A stretch of DNA of 41,788 bases from Planctomycetota bacterium (GCA_022072415.1 JAJVHW010000125.1:1-41788), one strand, 5' to 3'. Counted from the first letter of the stretch, positions 1-9,874 are shown. Translations and numbers: made by a program. The notes: generated from the letters alone by a model not told the origin.

Positions 1-2657
1 CGTTCGGCGCGCGCGGCCGCGAGGTCGGCGGCGCCCGACCATGCGGGCGGCGCGTCGGCGGTCTCGCCGCGGGTGAGCGCGGGGAGTTCCTCCGCGGCCG
101 CCACGGCGCCGTCGGCGTCCCCTGCGAGGAACCGGGCGCGCACGAGCAGACGCAGCACGACGATCCGGAGCCGGCGCGCGGTCTCCTGCTTCGTCCCCGC
201 CGCCGCGACCTCGAGTTCGCGGACCGCCTCCTCCACCTGCCGCATCGCGAGCCACGCGAGTCCGCGCAGCGCGGCCTTCCGCGCGACGCGCGTGACGTCC
301 TCGGCCCCCGCGTCGAGCGGCGGCCATCCGGAGACCCCGGACTCGAGACGTCCCTTCGGAGTCGAGATCCCGGCCGGATCGAGCGCGACCGCTTCCTCGA
401 GGAGCAGGTCGGCGCGGGTCCCGGCGCCGTCCTCGAGCGACTTCACGGCGCGCTCGACCAGCACCGACGCGAGCTGTTCGCGGATCCGCAGCCCCGCGCG
501 GTTCATCACGTGGGCCTTCCGGAGGTGGACCGCCGCCGCCTCGAGGTCCCCAGCCCTGCGCGTGACGATGCCGAGGATCTGGTGCGGCATCCACGAGTCG
601 GGGATGACCTCGCGGGCCTTCTCCGCCGCCGCCACCGCCGCGGCGAGGTCGTCCCGCGCGGCCAGCGACTGGGCCTGGTCGAGCAACGCGGTCGCGAGCC
701 CCTGCGTCGCGGCGGAGTCGCCGGGACGCACGTCGAGCGCGCGCCGCCACCATCCCTCGGCGTCGATCGGACGCATGAGACGCGCGTCGAGCGCGGCGGC
801 CTCCGCGAGGAGGTCGTAGTTCCGCGGCGACGCCGCGATCGCGTCCTCGAGCTCCTTCTTCGCCCGCTCGCGGTCGCCGACGGCGATGCGGATCCGCGCG
901 CGCTCGAGCGCCGCCGACGGATCGGTCGGCGCCGCCTCCGCCGAGAGCCGGAGCGTCTCGATCCCCTCCTTCGCGCGGCCGACGAGGAAGTAGAGCCGGG
1001 CGAGCACGTGGAGCGCCTGCACGCACTTCGGGTCCACGAGGACGGCCTTCCGCGCGTCGTCGAGCGCGGGTTCGCGCTCTTCGAGCAGGTCTCTCGCCGT
1101 GGCGCGGTTCGTCAGGAGGAGCGCGGACTCCCGAGGGCGCTCCGATGCGCGCACGTTCGCCGTCGCGAGCGCGCGCTCCGCCTCGTCGAAGTACGTGACC
1201 GCCTCCCGCACGCGGGTCACCGTGTTGCCGCCCGGCGGCGCCACGGTGAGCAGGTGCGTGCCGAGCCCGCGCGCGCCGCGGTAGCGGTCGAGGTCGGTCG
1301 CGGCGAGCCGCCGCGCGTCGCGCCACTGCGCCTCGGCCTCCTCCGCGAACGCGCGCTCCGCGGGCTTCGCGCGGTGCGCCTCGGTCAGCGCGTCGGCGAG
1401 CTGCTGCCGGACGATCGACGACGCGGGCGCCTTCCTCGCGGCGTCGCGCCAGAGCGCGACCGAGTCCGCCCAGACCGGAAGCCGGAGCCACGTGGTGACG
1501 CACGCGGCGAGCACCGCTCCCGCGGCGATCGCGCTCCGGACGGGACTCGGCCGCGAGGTCAGCCACCCCGCGATCCCGATGCAGAACGGGAGCAGGGCGA
1601 CGTGCGCGTACCGCTCGGCGAAGAGCACGCTCGTCCGCGGGAAGACGTTGTTGAACGGAGCGAGCGCGAGGAGGACGCACGCGACCGTCGCCGCGATGCC
1701 GGGCCGGGACTTCCGGAACGCCGCCGCCGCGGCGAGGCACGCCGCGAACGCGATCCATCCGATCAGCGCGCGGGACACGTCCGCGGTCTGCGGCGAGATC
1801 CCCCACTCGACGCTCTGGCCGAGGAACGGCGCGACGAGCAGGCGCGCGTATCCGAACAGCACCTCCCCGTTCGCGCCGAGCACCGCGAGCAGCGGATCGC
1901 CGGACGCGACGGCCGTCGCCTCGCGCCGCGCGATCCAGAGGTGGACGCCCGTCATCAGCGCCGCGACCGCCGCGTACGGGACGACCGGTCGGAGCCTCTC
2001 CCGCGCCGTGCCGTCGGTCCGGAGGAGGAGCGCGTGCGCCGCGAGGAGGAGCGGCAGCACGAGCGTCGTGCCCTTCGCGGTCAGGGACACCGCGAGCAGC
2101 GCCGCGCCGAGCGCGTGCCAGCGCTTCCCGCCGCCGTCGATCCCCCGGAACCAGCAGAGCGCGGAGAGCGCCATCCAGGCGAACGAGAGGACGTCCTTTC
2201 GGCTCGCGATCCACGCCACGTTCTCCGTGGCCGCGGGATGCGCCGCGAAGAGCACCCCCGCGAGCGCCGCGGCACCCGCGGAGAGGCGTAGCCGAGCCGC
2301 GAGGAACACGACCAGCGCCGCGCCGCACGCGTGGAGGAGCGCGGAGTGCAGGTGGTACCAGCGCGCCGCTTCCGACGCGGGGCCGAAGAGCGCGTGGTCG
2401 AGGCCGAGCGACCCGTAGTAGAGCGGGAGCCACGCGTGCATGAACTGCGGCGAGCGCGTGGGGTCGAGGAGGACGAGCATCCCCTCGGCGAGCCCCCTCC
2501 CGATCGCCGGGTTCTCCGGCGACAGGAGGTACGGGTCGTCGTAGTTGACGGTGCCGAAGCCTCCGCCGGCCCACGTCCTCGCGTAGACGATCACGGCCAC
2601 GACGGCCGCGACGATCGCCCCGATCCACGCCCGCCGGGTCGCGCCGCCCTCGCTCAT
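1..2657 (-). CDS. TMTC-like membrane glycosyltransferase with TPR repeats (C-terminus truncated by window edge)
   Basis: Own reverse-strand translation from ATG at 2657: MSEGGATRRAWIGAIVAAVVAVIVYARTWAGGGFGTVNYDDPYLLSPENP...WYHLHSALLHACGAALVVFLAARL...AAHPAATENVAWIASRKDVLSFAWMAL, multiple TM segments, then TPR-like repeats. The checked codons at the left edge are in the same frame. Missing from the ORF track because it has no stop inside the window. Start overlaps the asnB stop (ATGA). Confidence 0.8.
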   Translation of the reverse strand, partial: MSEGGATRRAWIGAIVAAVVAVIVYARTWAGGGFGTVNYDDPYLLSPENPAIGRGLAEGMLVLLDPTRSPQFMHAWLPLYYGSLGLDHALFGPASEAARWYHLHSALLHACGAALVVFLAARLRLSAGAAALAGVLFAAHPAATENVAWIASRKDVLSFAWMALSALCWFRGIDGGGKRWHALGAALLAVSLTAKGTTLVLPLLLAAHALLLRTDGTARERLRPVVPYAAVAALMTGVHLWIARREATAVASGDPLLAVLGANGEVLFGYARLLVAPFLGQSVEWGISPQTADVSRALIGWIAFAACLAAAAAFRKSRPGIAATVACVLLALAPFNNVFPRTSVLFAERYAHVALLPFCIGIAGWLTSRPSPVRSAIAAGAVLAACVTTWLRLPVWADSVALWRDAARKAPASSIVRQQLADALTEAHRAKPAERAFAEEAEAQWRDARRLAATDLDRYRGARGLGTHLLTVAPPGGNTVTRVREAVTYFDEAERALATANVRASERPRESALLLTNRATARDLLEEREPALDDARKAVLVDPKCVQALHVLARLYFLVGRAKEGIETLRLSAEAAPTDPSAALERARIRIAVGDRERAKKELEDAIAASPRNYDLLAEAAALDARLMRPIDAEGWWRRALDVRPGDSAATQGLATALLDQAQSLAARDDLAAAVAAAEKAREVIPDSWMPHQILGIVTRRAGDLEAAAVHLRKAHVMNRAGLRIREQLASVLVERAVKSLEDGAGTRADLLLEEAVALDPAGISTPKGRLESGVSGWPPLDAGAEDVTRVARKAALRGLAWLAMRQVEEAVRELEVAAAGTKQETARRLRIVVLRLLVRARFLAGDADGAVAAAEELPALTRGETADAPPAWSGAADLAAARAE

Positions 2658-4534
2658 GCGTCGAACGCCCGCGTCCAGAGTTCGAGGTTGACGAGCGCCC
2701 AGAGGTGCCGCGCCTCGACCGACTGGCCCTCGAGGAGACGCGGCACGGCGTCCTCGCGGAGGTGCCCGCGCGCGCGGAGCGCGCCGCCGAGGAGCATGTC
2801 GGCGAGCGGCTTCCGGAGCGGACCGCGCGCCCACACCGCGAGCGGCACGGGGAAGCCCATCTTGTCGCGGCGCTCCCTCGCGGCGCGGGGAAGGTCCCGC
2901 TCGACCGCCCGCCGGAGGAGGTGCTTCAGCTCCCCGTCGCCGTAGAGCGCCGCCGGCGGCGCCGCGTCCACGAACGCGAGCACGCGGCGGTCGAGGAACG
3001 GGACGCGGCTCTCGAGCGAGTGGGCCATGCTCGTGCGATCTTCCACGTGGAGCAGCGCCGGGAGCAGGTGCTTCCGGTCGAATCGCACGAGACGGTCCAC
3101 CGGGTCGCGCCCCGACGTGACGTCGAACGCGTGCTGGAACCGCCCGCGCGCCGGGTGCGCCGCGAACTCGGCGGCGAGGTCCCCGGCGAGGGCGCCTTCG
3201 AGCCCCCCGCCGCGGTGGACCAGCGAGAACGCGCGGTCCGCGGGATCGCCGAACAGTCCCGACGCGAACTGGCGGCGGAGGAGCGGCTCGTAGCCGTCGA
3301 GGGACGAGAGATGCGGCGCGAGCCCGCGGAGCGTGCGCGTGTCGCCGCCGCGCATCGCCTCGACGAGCGCGCCCTCCAGTCTCAGGACGAGGTGCCGCAC
3401 GTATCCGGAGAAGAGTTCGTCGCCGCCCTGCCCGCCGAGCACCACCTTCACGCGACGCGCCGCCTCGCGCGCGACGAACCACTGCGGGAGGAGTCCCGGG
3501 CCGGCCATCGGCTCGTCCATCGCGAACGCCGCCGGCGCGAGAGCGGCCAGGAGGTCCTCGGGCGTCGGCACCGTCTCGTGCGCCCGCGCGCCGATCTCCT
3601 CGGCCACGGCGCGGGCGTGCGGCCGCTCGTCGAATCCCGCCACGTCGAACGCGCCGGTGAAGACGTCGATCGGGCCGCCGACGGCGCGCGCGGCCGCCGC
3701 GGCGAGATAGCTCGAGTCGGTGCCGCCGGAGAGGTGCGCGCCGAGGGGGACGTCGGCCCGGAGATGGACGCGCACGGCGTCGGCGAGGAGCTCACGCAGC
3801 GCGGCGGCGGCCTCCGCGGGGTCGTCGGGGACGCGCGGCGGCTCCCGCCACGCGGGGAGCGGCGCCTCCTCGGGCGCGCGGCCGCGGCGGAGGAGGAGCA
3901 TCGCTCCCGGCGGCACGCGGCGGATCCCCCGGAAGAACGTGCGGTCGCCGAGCGGCACCTGGAACGCGAGGTAGTCGAGCACGGACTCGCGGTCGGGCCC
4001 CGGCCGCGCGGGGAGCACGGCGAGGAGCGCCTTCGCCTCGCTCGCGAAGAGCACGCGATCTCCGAGGTCCGTCCACACGAGCGGCTTGATCCCGCACGGG
4101 TCGCGGGCGAGGACGGCCGAGCCGTCGGCCCCGTCGAACGAGGCCACGGCAAACATCCCGTTCATCGCCGCGAACGCGCCGGTCCCCCGCCGCGCGACGA
4201 GTTCCAGCGCGACCTCCGTGTCGCAGCGCGTGCGGAACGCCGCTCCCTCCGCGCGGAGTTCGTCGGCGAGCTCGCTGAAGTTGACGATCGCCCCGTTCAG
4301 CGCGAGCGCGTGACGCCCGTCGGCGGTGGCCATCGGCTGTGCGCCGCGCTCCGGATCGAAGATCGCGAGGCGGCACGCGCCGAGCACGCCGGCGCCGTTC
4401 TCGACGATGCGGGAGCCGTCCGGGCCGCGGTGCGAGATCGCGGCGAGCATCGCCGCGACGTCCCGCCGCGCGGCGGCGGACGCATCGCCCTGCGGCGCGC
4501 CGTCCCGGAACCAGACGCCGGCGATCCCGCACAT
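2654..4534 (-). CDS. asnB: asparagine synthase (glutamine-hydrolysing), class II GATase N-terminus
   Basis: MCGIAGVWFRDG start at 4534, internal to the 996-aa ORF; class II amidotransferase N-terminus; LSGGTDSSYLAA synthetase PP-loop. Confidence 0.92.
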   Translation of the reverse strand: MCGIAGVWFRDGAPQGDASAAARRDVAAMLAAISHRGPDGSRIVENGAGVLGACRLAIFDPERGAQPMATADGRHALALNGAIVNFSELADELRAEGAAFRTRCDTEVALELVARRGTGAFAAMNGMFAVASFDGADGSAVLARDPCGIKPLVWTDLGDRVLFASEAKALLAVLPARPGPDRESVLDYLAFQVPLGDRTFFRGIRRVPPGAMLLLRRGRAPEEAPLPAWREPPRVPDDPAEAAAALRELLADAVRVHLRADVPLGAHLSGGTDSSYLAAAAARAVGGPIDVFTGAFDVAGFDERPHARAVAEEIGARAHETVPTPEDLLAALAPAAFAMDEPMAGPGLLPQWFVAREAARRVKVVLGGQGGDELFSGYVRHLVLRLEGALVEAMRGGDTRTLRGLAPHLSSLDGYEPLLRRQFASGLFGDPADRAFSLVHRGGGLEGALAGDLAAEFAAHPARGRFQHAFDVTSGRDPVDRLVRFDRKHLLPALLHVEDRTSMAHSLESRVPFLDRRVLAFVDAAPPAALYGDGELKHLLRRAVERDLPRAARERRDKMGFPVPLAVWARGPLRKPLADMLLGGALRARGHLREDAVPRLLEGQSVEARHLWALVNLELWTRAFDA

Positions 4535-4536
4535 CG

Positions 4537-5331
4537 CTACGCGAGCCCCGCCGTCGCGCCGCGCCGCGCCGCGGCCGGCGTCACGCAGAGGCGCGCCGCC
4601 TGCCGGAGGTGGCCGAGCGCGGTGCGGACCACCTTCATCTTGCTCCGTCCCGCGAACCGCTTCCGCAGCGTGGACGGCACCTCGACGACGCGCGCGCCGG
4701 AGAGGAGGAGCACGGACAGAATCTCGGCCGCCGCGAGGAAGCCGTCGGCGCGCCACGCGGTCCCGCGGATCAGTTCCCCGCGGTAGGCGCGGAAGGCGCA
4801 CGTGAACGTGCGCACGCCGCCTGCGCGACCGCGGAGCGCCGTGCGGTAGATGGCGGAGCAGCCCCACGAGAGCAGGCGCCGATGGGGCCCGACGCGGAAC
4901 TCGCCGGCGCCGTCGGCCGCGGCGAAGGGCGTCGCCGAGGCCACGTCCACCCCGCGCCCGAGCGCCGCGAGGAGCTTCAGCACGTCCCCCGCCGGGTACG
5001 CGCAGTCTGCGTCGTAGGACACGACCACGTCGCCGGTACTCGCCTCGACTCCCGTGCGGAGCCCGGCGCCGAACCCGCGGTTCCGGTCGTGGCGGAGGAG
5101 ACGGAATGCCGGGCTCCGCGCGCAGAGCGACTCCGCGGCGGCGGCGGTGCCGTCGGTCGAGCCGTCGTCCACGAGGAGGACCTCGAGCTCGTCCCCTGCG
5201 GGCAGTCCGGAACGGAGCTCCGCCATCTCCCGCTCGAGCACGGGAAGGGAACCCTCTTCGTCCTTCATCGGGACCACGACGGACAGACGCAAGCCGGGCA
5301 CGGTAGGCTCGTTCCGTCCCGGGAGCGTCAC
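4537..5331 (-). CDS. GT2 family glycosyltransferase (dolichyl-phosphate mannose synthase-like)
   Basis: RLSVVVPMKDEEGSLPVL...EVLLVDDGSTDGT...NRGFGAGLRTGVEASTGDVVVSYDADCAYP; typical GT-A/DPMS-type motifs. Confidence 0.9.
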   Translation of the reverse strand: MTLPGRNEPTVPGLRLSVVVPMKDEEGSLPVLEREMAELRSGLPAGDELEVLLVDDGSTDGTAAAAESLCARSPAFRLLRHDRNRGFGAGLRTGVEASTGDVVVSYDADCAYPAGDVLKLLAALGRGVDVASATPFAAADGAGEFRVGPHRRLLSWGCSAIYRTALRGRAGGVRTFTCAFRAYRGELIRGTAWRADGFLAAAEILSVLLLSGARVVEVPSTLRKRFAGRSKMKVVRTALGHLRQAARLCVTPAAARRGATAGLA

Positions 5332-5364
5332 CGAATCGCGGGGAGCGGTCTCCCGGCTCCGGCG

Positions 5365-5994
5365 TCAGCGGCGGAGAGGCTCGGTCAGCTCGTCCGCCCG
5401 GCGGCGGGCGGTCGGGAGGAGCTTCCGGAGGTCGTCCAGGGCCCGCACGAAGTCGGTGACCGCCGGATCGAACCCCGCCGCGACCTTCGGCGAGCTCCGG
5501 TACGCCTCCTCGCGGAGCTCGTCGGCCTGCTTCACGAGCGTCTCCCCGAGTTCGCCGAACCCGGACTTCAACTTCGCGCGTGCCGTGTCGGCCGCGGCCG
5601 ACCGCCTGTCGGGAGTCATCCCGGTCCGGTAGATCTCCGCGCACTCCCCGTGCTCGACTTCCATGAAGTCGAGGTAGGCGTGGAGCCGCGCCCGGAGCTC
5701 GGCGAGGCGCTCGTCGGGATACCGCCCGCGCCGGGCGTCCCAGGCGTCCCAGAACGGCTTCTGTCCACGGAGGTCGATCCCGGCGCGGTCGGGCCTCACG
5801 AGCTCGAGCAGCGACCCGGCGTCCTTCGCGATCTGCCCGTCCCAGTCCGCGTCCGACACGCCGACCGCCCCCCGCCAGAGGTCCCGGATCGGCCCGCGGA
5901 ACACGATCCCCCCCGCCACGCCGAACGCGAGGAGGAAGACGAGGAACGTGACCGTCTTCCGGCGGGAGGACGGGTCGGACGCGGGCTCGGTCAT
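5365..5994 (-). CDS. hypothetical protein with N-terminal TM anchor
   Basis: ORF extends upstream to 6069 but that part overlaps tRNA-Leu; ATG at 5994 gives MTEPASDPSSRRKTVTFLVFLLAFGVAGGIVF (TM segment) and a soluble tail. Confidence 0.6.
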   Translation of the reverse strand: MTEPASDPSSRRKTVTFLVFLLAFGVAGGIVFRGPIRDLWRGAVGVSDADWDGQIAKDAGSLLELVRPDRAGIDLRGQKPFWDAWDARRGRYPDERLAELRARLHAYLDFMEVEHGECAEIYRTGMTPDRRSAAADTARAKLKSGFGELGETLVKQADELREEAYRSSPKVAAGFDPAVTDFVRALDDLRKLLPTARRRADELTEPLRR

Positions 5995-6030
5995 CGCGGC
6001 GAGGCTACCGCATCGCCGCGCGCGCGCTTG

Positions 6031-6112
6031 TGGGAGAGGCGGGACTCGAACCCGCACGGTTTTCACCACGGGCTCCTAAGACCCGCGCGTCTGCCAATTC
6101 CGCCACTCTCCC
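6031..6112 (-). tRNA. tRNA-Leu (anticodon UAG)
   Basis: GGGAGAG/CTCTCCC acceptor stem, GGCGGAATTGGCAGACGC D-arm, anticodon stem-loop CGGGT-CTTAGGA-GCCCG (UAG), variable arm, GCGGGTTCGAGTCCCGC T-arm. CCA is not encoded. Confidence 0.93.
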
Positions 6113-6359
6113 GCGCGGCCGGACGCACTCCGTCGCCGCGGCGGCGCGGACGCCGAAGGTACGGAACTCGTGCCGTGCGGAGCGATTCTTCGACCATCCG
6201 GAATCCGCCGAAGGACCGGCGCGGCGCGGACGATCTACTCTCCGCCGCCCGAGGGGGCTCCGAGCCCGCGCTCCTGCGCCGCGCCGACGAGGCGACGCGC
6301 ATCGTCGCGCCGCGCCGCGAGGCCCGGTGCCTTCCTGCGATCGGCGCACGGGGAGTCGC

Positions 6360-7172
6360 ATGAGCAGCCGGGAACCGCAGGGCGCGGGCGGGGTCCGCGT
6401 CGAGTCGATCACGGTCCGGTTCAAGGTGTTCGGCGCCGTCGCGGTGCTCGCGGCGGGGACGCTCGGGGGCATCCTCGGCGCGACGTGGATCGCGTCGCGG
6501 GCGTACAGCCGCCGGTGGGACCAGGCGTCGCGGGGCGAGCGGACGATGAACGTCACCGGCTCGGCGCGGGTGCGCGTTCGGTCGGACATGGCGACCTGGT
6601 CGATCTCCGTGCAGGGACGCGGGAAGGAGCTGACCGAGGCGTACGCCGAGATCAAGACGGGCGTGGACGCGGTGCAGCGGTTCCTCGCCGCGAACGACGT
6701 GAAGCCGGGCGAGATCACGCTCTCGGGCGTGGACACCGACACGCACTTCCAGCGCGACAAGGACGGGAACTCCACGCCGGAGGTCGCGGCGTACACGCTG
6801 ACCCGGAACTTCACGATCCAGTCCGCCGACGTGGACCGCATCGCGCGGATCTCGGGGACCGTCACCGAGCTCCTCGAGTCGGGGGTTCGGGTCGGCACGA
6901 GCGCGCCGTCGTTCACCTGTTCGAAGATCGCGTCGCTCAAGGTGGACCTCGCGGGCGAGGCCACGGCCGACGCGCGGCGGCGGGCGGACACGATCGCGTC
7001 CCAGGCGGGATGCCGCGTCGGCGAGGTGCGGACGGCGCGGCTCGGCGTCCTCCAGATCACGCCGCCGGAGTCGAACGAGACGAGCGGCGAGGGCGTCTAC
7101 GACACGACGACGATCGAGAAGGACGTTCGGGCGGTGGTGTCGCTGACGGCCGTGATCGAGGAGGCCCAGTAG
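6360..7172 (+). CDS. SIMPL (DUF541) domain protein, membrane anchored
   Basis: ATG at 6360: N-terminal TM; MNVTGSARVRVRSDMATWSISVQGRGKELTEAYAEIKTGVDAVQRFL typical of SIMPL domain. The longer 6030 start runs across the tRNA. Confidence 0.8.
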   Translation: MSSREPQGAGGVRVESITVRFKVFGAVAVLAAGTLGGILGATWIASRAYSRRWDQASRGERTMNVTGSARVRVRSDMATWSISVQGRGKELTEAYAEIKTGVDAVQRFLAANDVKPGEITLSGVDTDTHFQRDKDGNSTPEVAAYTLTRNFTIQSADVDRIARISGTVTELLESGVRVGTSAPSFTCSKIASLKVDLAGEATADARRRADTIASQAGCRVGEVRTARLGVLQITPPESNETSGEGVYDTTTIEKDVRAVVSLTAVIEEAQ

Positions 7173-7179
7173 GCCGTCG

Positions 7180-7212
7180 CCGGGACGCGGGAGGCTTCGC
7201 CCGGCGTCCCGG
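7180..7212. terminator. hairpin between convergent genes, candidate bidirectional terminator
   Basis: CCGGGACGC (7180-7188) pairs perfectly with GCGTCCCGG (7204-7212), inner GGG/CCC, between SIMPL stop and the minus-strand stop at 7225. Confidence 0.5.
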
Positions 7213-7224
7213 GCGGGAGAGTCG

Positions 7225-8202
7225 CTACTCCGCGCCGCCCGCCGCCGCCGCGAGGATCGCCCTCAGCGCGTCGTACTCGGTCTGCTGACGCAGGTCGTGC
7301 TCCGTCAGGTTGAACACGGCGAGCTTCCGGTTCTGCCGGTCGAGCACCACCACGTCGCGGTACGTCGGACGCCACGTCTTCCACGGTCCTGCGGCACCCG
7401 CCTCCTGGAGGAGGGGGATCGCTCCCGTCACGAAGGCGTTCCCTCCCTCGAACGTCGCGGGGTTCACCGCGAAGAGGCGCACGGGGCTCTGCGGATCCTC
7501 GGCCAGGAGATCCGCCTGCATGTCCGCGAGGCGACCGAACTGGTCGCGGCAGTAGCCTCAGGTGGTGTGGACGAAGTACCACGCCGAGATGCGGTTCACC
7601 TGTCCGCGCACGGTGACCGCCTGCTGGTAGGTGGGCGACCCGGCGTTGTCGTCGGTGAGCTCGAACGCCGGCATCGCCGGGAATGCGTCCGCGAGCGCGC
7701 CCGCCGCCGCGTCGAGGTCCCGGAGCGCCGCGAGCGCCGCCGACGGCCGCCGCGGTTTCGCGGGCACGGCGACCTGGAGCCGCTCCATCGCCGACGCGAC
7801 CTTCGCGTCCGCCCGGTCCAGTCGGCGCTGCATCGAGTCCGGCGCCCCGCCGGGCGGGACGAGGGCCGACACGGATTCCCGGTCCGCGCGCACGGCAGCG
7901 AGAAGGTCCAGCGCAAGCGACGTCTCCGCGTCGTCGAACGGGGTCTCGCCCCGGATCGCCGCGTCGGTCCGCTCGACGGCGCGGCGGGCGCCGCGGACTT
8001 CGTCCCGGAGAAGCGGGCCGCGCGCGAGGTCGTCCACGGCCTTCCCGAGCGCGCGCTCCTTCGAGGGCGACAACCCTCCCGCGGCGAGGCGGTCCTCGAC
8101 CCGGCCGCGGAACGCGTCGAGGAGCGCGGCCGACGAGGTCGCGGCTGCCGACAGGAGGATCGCCGCGCCGAGCGCCGCGGCGCGGACGAGGTTCGGGCTC
8201 AT
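7225..8202 (-). CDS. candidate selenoprotein: secreted thioredoxin/redoxin-like protein with UGYC active site (in-frame TGA at 7558-7560 read as Sec)
   Basis: ORFs 7558..8478(-) and 7225..7521(-) are in the same frame, separated by one TGA: ...QVNRISAWYFVHTT-TGA-GYCRDQFGRLADMQADLLAEDPQSPVRLFAVNPATFEGGNAF.... TGA sits at the first Cys position of a CxxC-like motif after a beta-strand. Start 8202 chosen for signal peptide MSPNLVRAAALGAAILLSAAATSSA; 8220 is also possible. Confidence 0.75.
7531..7547 (-). promoter_or_regulatory. candidate bacterial SECIS hairpin
   Basis: Minus strand: UGA-GGCUACUGCC-GCGACC-AGUUC-GGUCGC; perfect 6-bp stem, 5-nt loop with G at second loop position, loop starting 17 nt after the UGA codon. 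Confidence 0.65.
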
Positions 8203-8450
8203 GGTCAGAGCGTACCGCATCCGGGCCGGAGATGCCCGCCGATGCGCGGAACCGACGCGACCCCTCGACCGATTCCGCGGCTGCGGACCCGGGCTGGACC
8301 GCACACAGGGTTCCGTCCGGGAACGTGCCCCGCGAAGGGGTCGCCCCATCCGTACGGCGTCGTCCCGGGTCCGGATGGGCCGTTTCTGCGCCGCGACGGC
8401 GCCCCCGGGATAGACTGCGAGGCTTCCCCGCACTCCCCGGAGATCTGTCC

Positions 8451-9791
8451 ATGACTTCGTCCGCGTCGTCTTCCGCAAGCGCCCCCGCCATCGAAGCGTC
8501 CGTCGAGGAGACGGGCCCCTGCTCCCGCAAGCTCGCGATCCGCGTCCCCGCGGCGCGCGTGGACCACGAGTACGAGTCCGCGCTGAAGAGCGTGATGGGA
8601 TCGGTCCAGTTCGACGGCTTCCGCCAGGGCCGCGTCCCCCGCCGGCTGGTCGAGGCCCGCCTCGGCGGCCGCGTGCTCGACGAGGTGAAGGAGCGGCTCG
8701 TCCAGACGGCGCTCGAGGACGTCATCAAGGAGAAGAAGCTCCAGCCGGTCGGGAACCCCCGCATGGACTGGGGCAAGCTCACGTGCGCCCGCGGCGCCGA
8801 CATGGCGTTCGACATCGCCCTCGACGTGCGCCCCACGGTCAAGCTCCCGAAGCTCGACGAGCTCGCCGTGAAGCGCCCCGACCTGACCGTCACCGACGCG
8901 CAGATCGACGCGGAGGTCGAGAGCCTCCGCATGGACCGCGCCGAGACCCGCGACGCTGGCGACGAGCCGCTCCGCGCGCACGGCATCTGCACGCTCGCCG
9001 TGAAGATCACGAGCACCGACGCGAACGGGGCGGAGCAGACAGTCGTCGAGGCCGACGACGTCGAGTGGCAGCTCGGCTCCGACGTGCTCGGCGGGATGCT
9101 CATCGCGGGGCTCGACGCGGGCATCCTCGGGAAGAAGAAGGGCGACACGGTCGAGTTCCGCCAGCCGCTCCCGGCCGACTTCCGCGACGAGCAGTGGCGC
9201 GGGAAGGACGCGGTGATCTCGGTGCGGATCGACGCCGCGCAGCACGTGGACCTCCCGGAGGTCACCGACGCCTTCGCGAAGGACATGGACTACGACTCCG
9301 TCGAGGACATGCGAAAGGAGCTCCGGAAGAAGCTCGAGCGCCAGGCGGAGTCCTCGAAGGAGCGCGCGCTCGACGAGGCCATCGTGGACGCGCTGCTCGC
9401 CGCCGCGCCGTTCGACGTCCCGCCCTCGCTCGTCACGAGCGAGACGGAGCGCATGCTCCGCCGCTACGAGGCGCAGCTCCGCCAGCAGGGCGTCCCGGAC
9501 CAGGACATCGCGCTCCAGCTCCAGCAGATGGTCTCCGCCGCGGCCACGCGCGTCACCCGAGACCTCCGCGCGAGCTTCGTCCTCGACGAGGTGGCGCGGG
9601 ACCGCAAGGTCCTCGTCACCGAGACGGAGATGCGCCAGGAGATCGCCCGCATCGCGGCGCGCTACAACCGCTCCACGAACGACATGGAGGAGATGCTCGA
9701 GAACCAGGGCATCCTCTCGTCGCTCCGGGTGGAGCTCCGCGAGCGCAAGACCGTCGCCGAGCTCCGCGGCGTGGTGAAGATCTCCGACTGA
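8451..9791 (+). CDS. tig: trigger factor
   Basis: ATG at 8451 inside the longer [34 protein letters not shown]...[19 protein letters not shown]; followed by clpP-clpX as in the conserved operon. Confidence 0.92.
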   Translation: MTSSASSSASAPAIEASVEETGPCSRKLAIRVPAARVDHEYESALKSVMGSVQFDGFRQGRVPRRLVEARLGGRVLDEVKERLVQTALEDVIKEKKLQPVGNPRMDWGKLTCARGADMAFDIALDVRPTVKLPKLDELAVKRPDLTVTDAQIDAEVESLRMDRAETRDAGDEPLRAHGICTLAVKITSTDANGAEQTVVEADDVEWQLGSDVLGGMLIAGLDAGILGKKKGDTVEFRQPLPADFRDEQWRGKDAVISVRIDAAQHVDLPEVTDAFAKDMDYDSVEDMRKELRKKLERQAESSKERALDEAIVDALLAAAPFDVPPSLVTSETERMLRRYEAQLRQQGVPDQDIALQLQQMVSAAATRVTRDLRASFVLDEVARDRKVLVTETEMRQEIARIAARYNRSTNDMEEMLENQGILSSLRVELRERKTVAELRGVVKISD

Positions 9792-9874
9792 GCGCGGGAT
9801 CGCGCGGCCCGGCGCCGCGTGCTGGTAGACTCCGCTTCCGGCCCGAACCTCCCCCGAAGGAGACCCGCCCCGCC

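Noticed and set aside
510-2291. 593-aa plus-strand ORF
   Set aside because: Low-complexity Arg-rich shadow of the real minus-strand TMTC-like gene (1-2657), which the ORF track omits because it is open at the window edge.
6030-6359. N-terminal extension of the SIMPL ORF (MGEAGLEPARFSPRAPKTRASANSATLP...)
   Set aside because: Translation of the antisense of tRNA-Leu; a well-known false protein type.
7225-8202. Interpretation as pseudogene with a premature stop
   Set aside because: Reading frame and protein-like composition are intact on both sides, the stop is TGA exactly at a redox-motif Cys position, and a SECIS-like hairpin follows; Sec is the better hypothesis, pending genome check.
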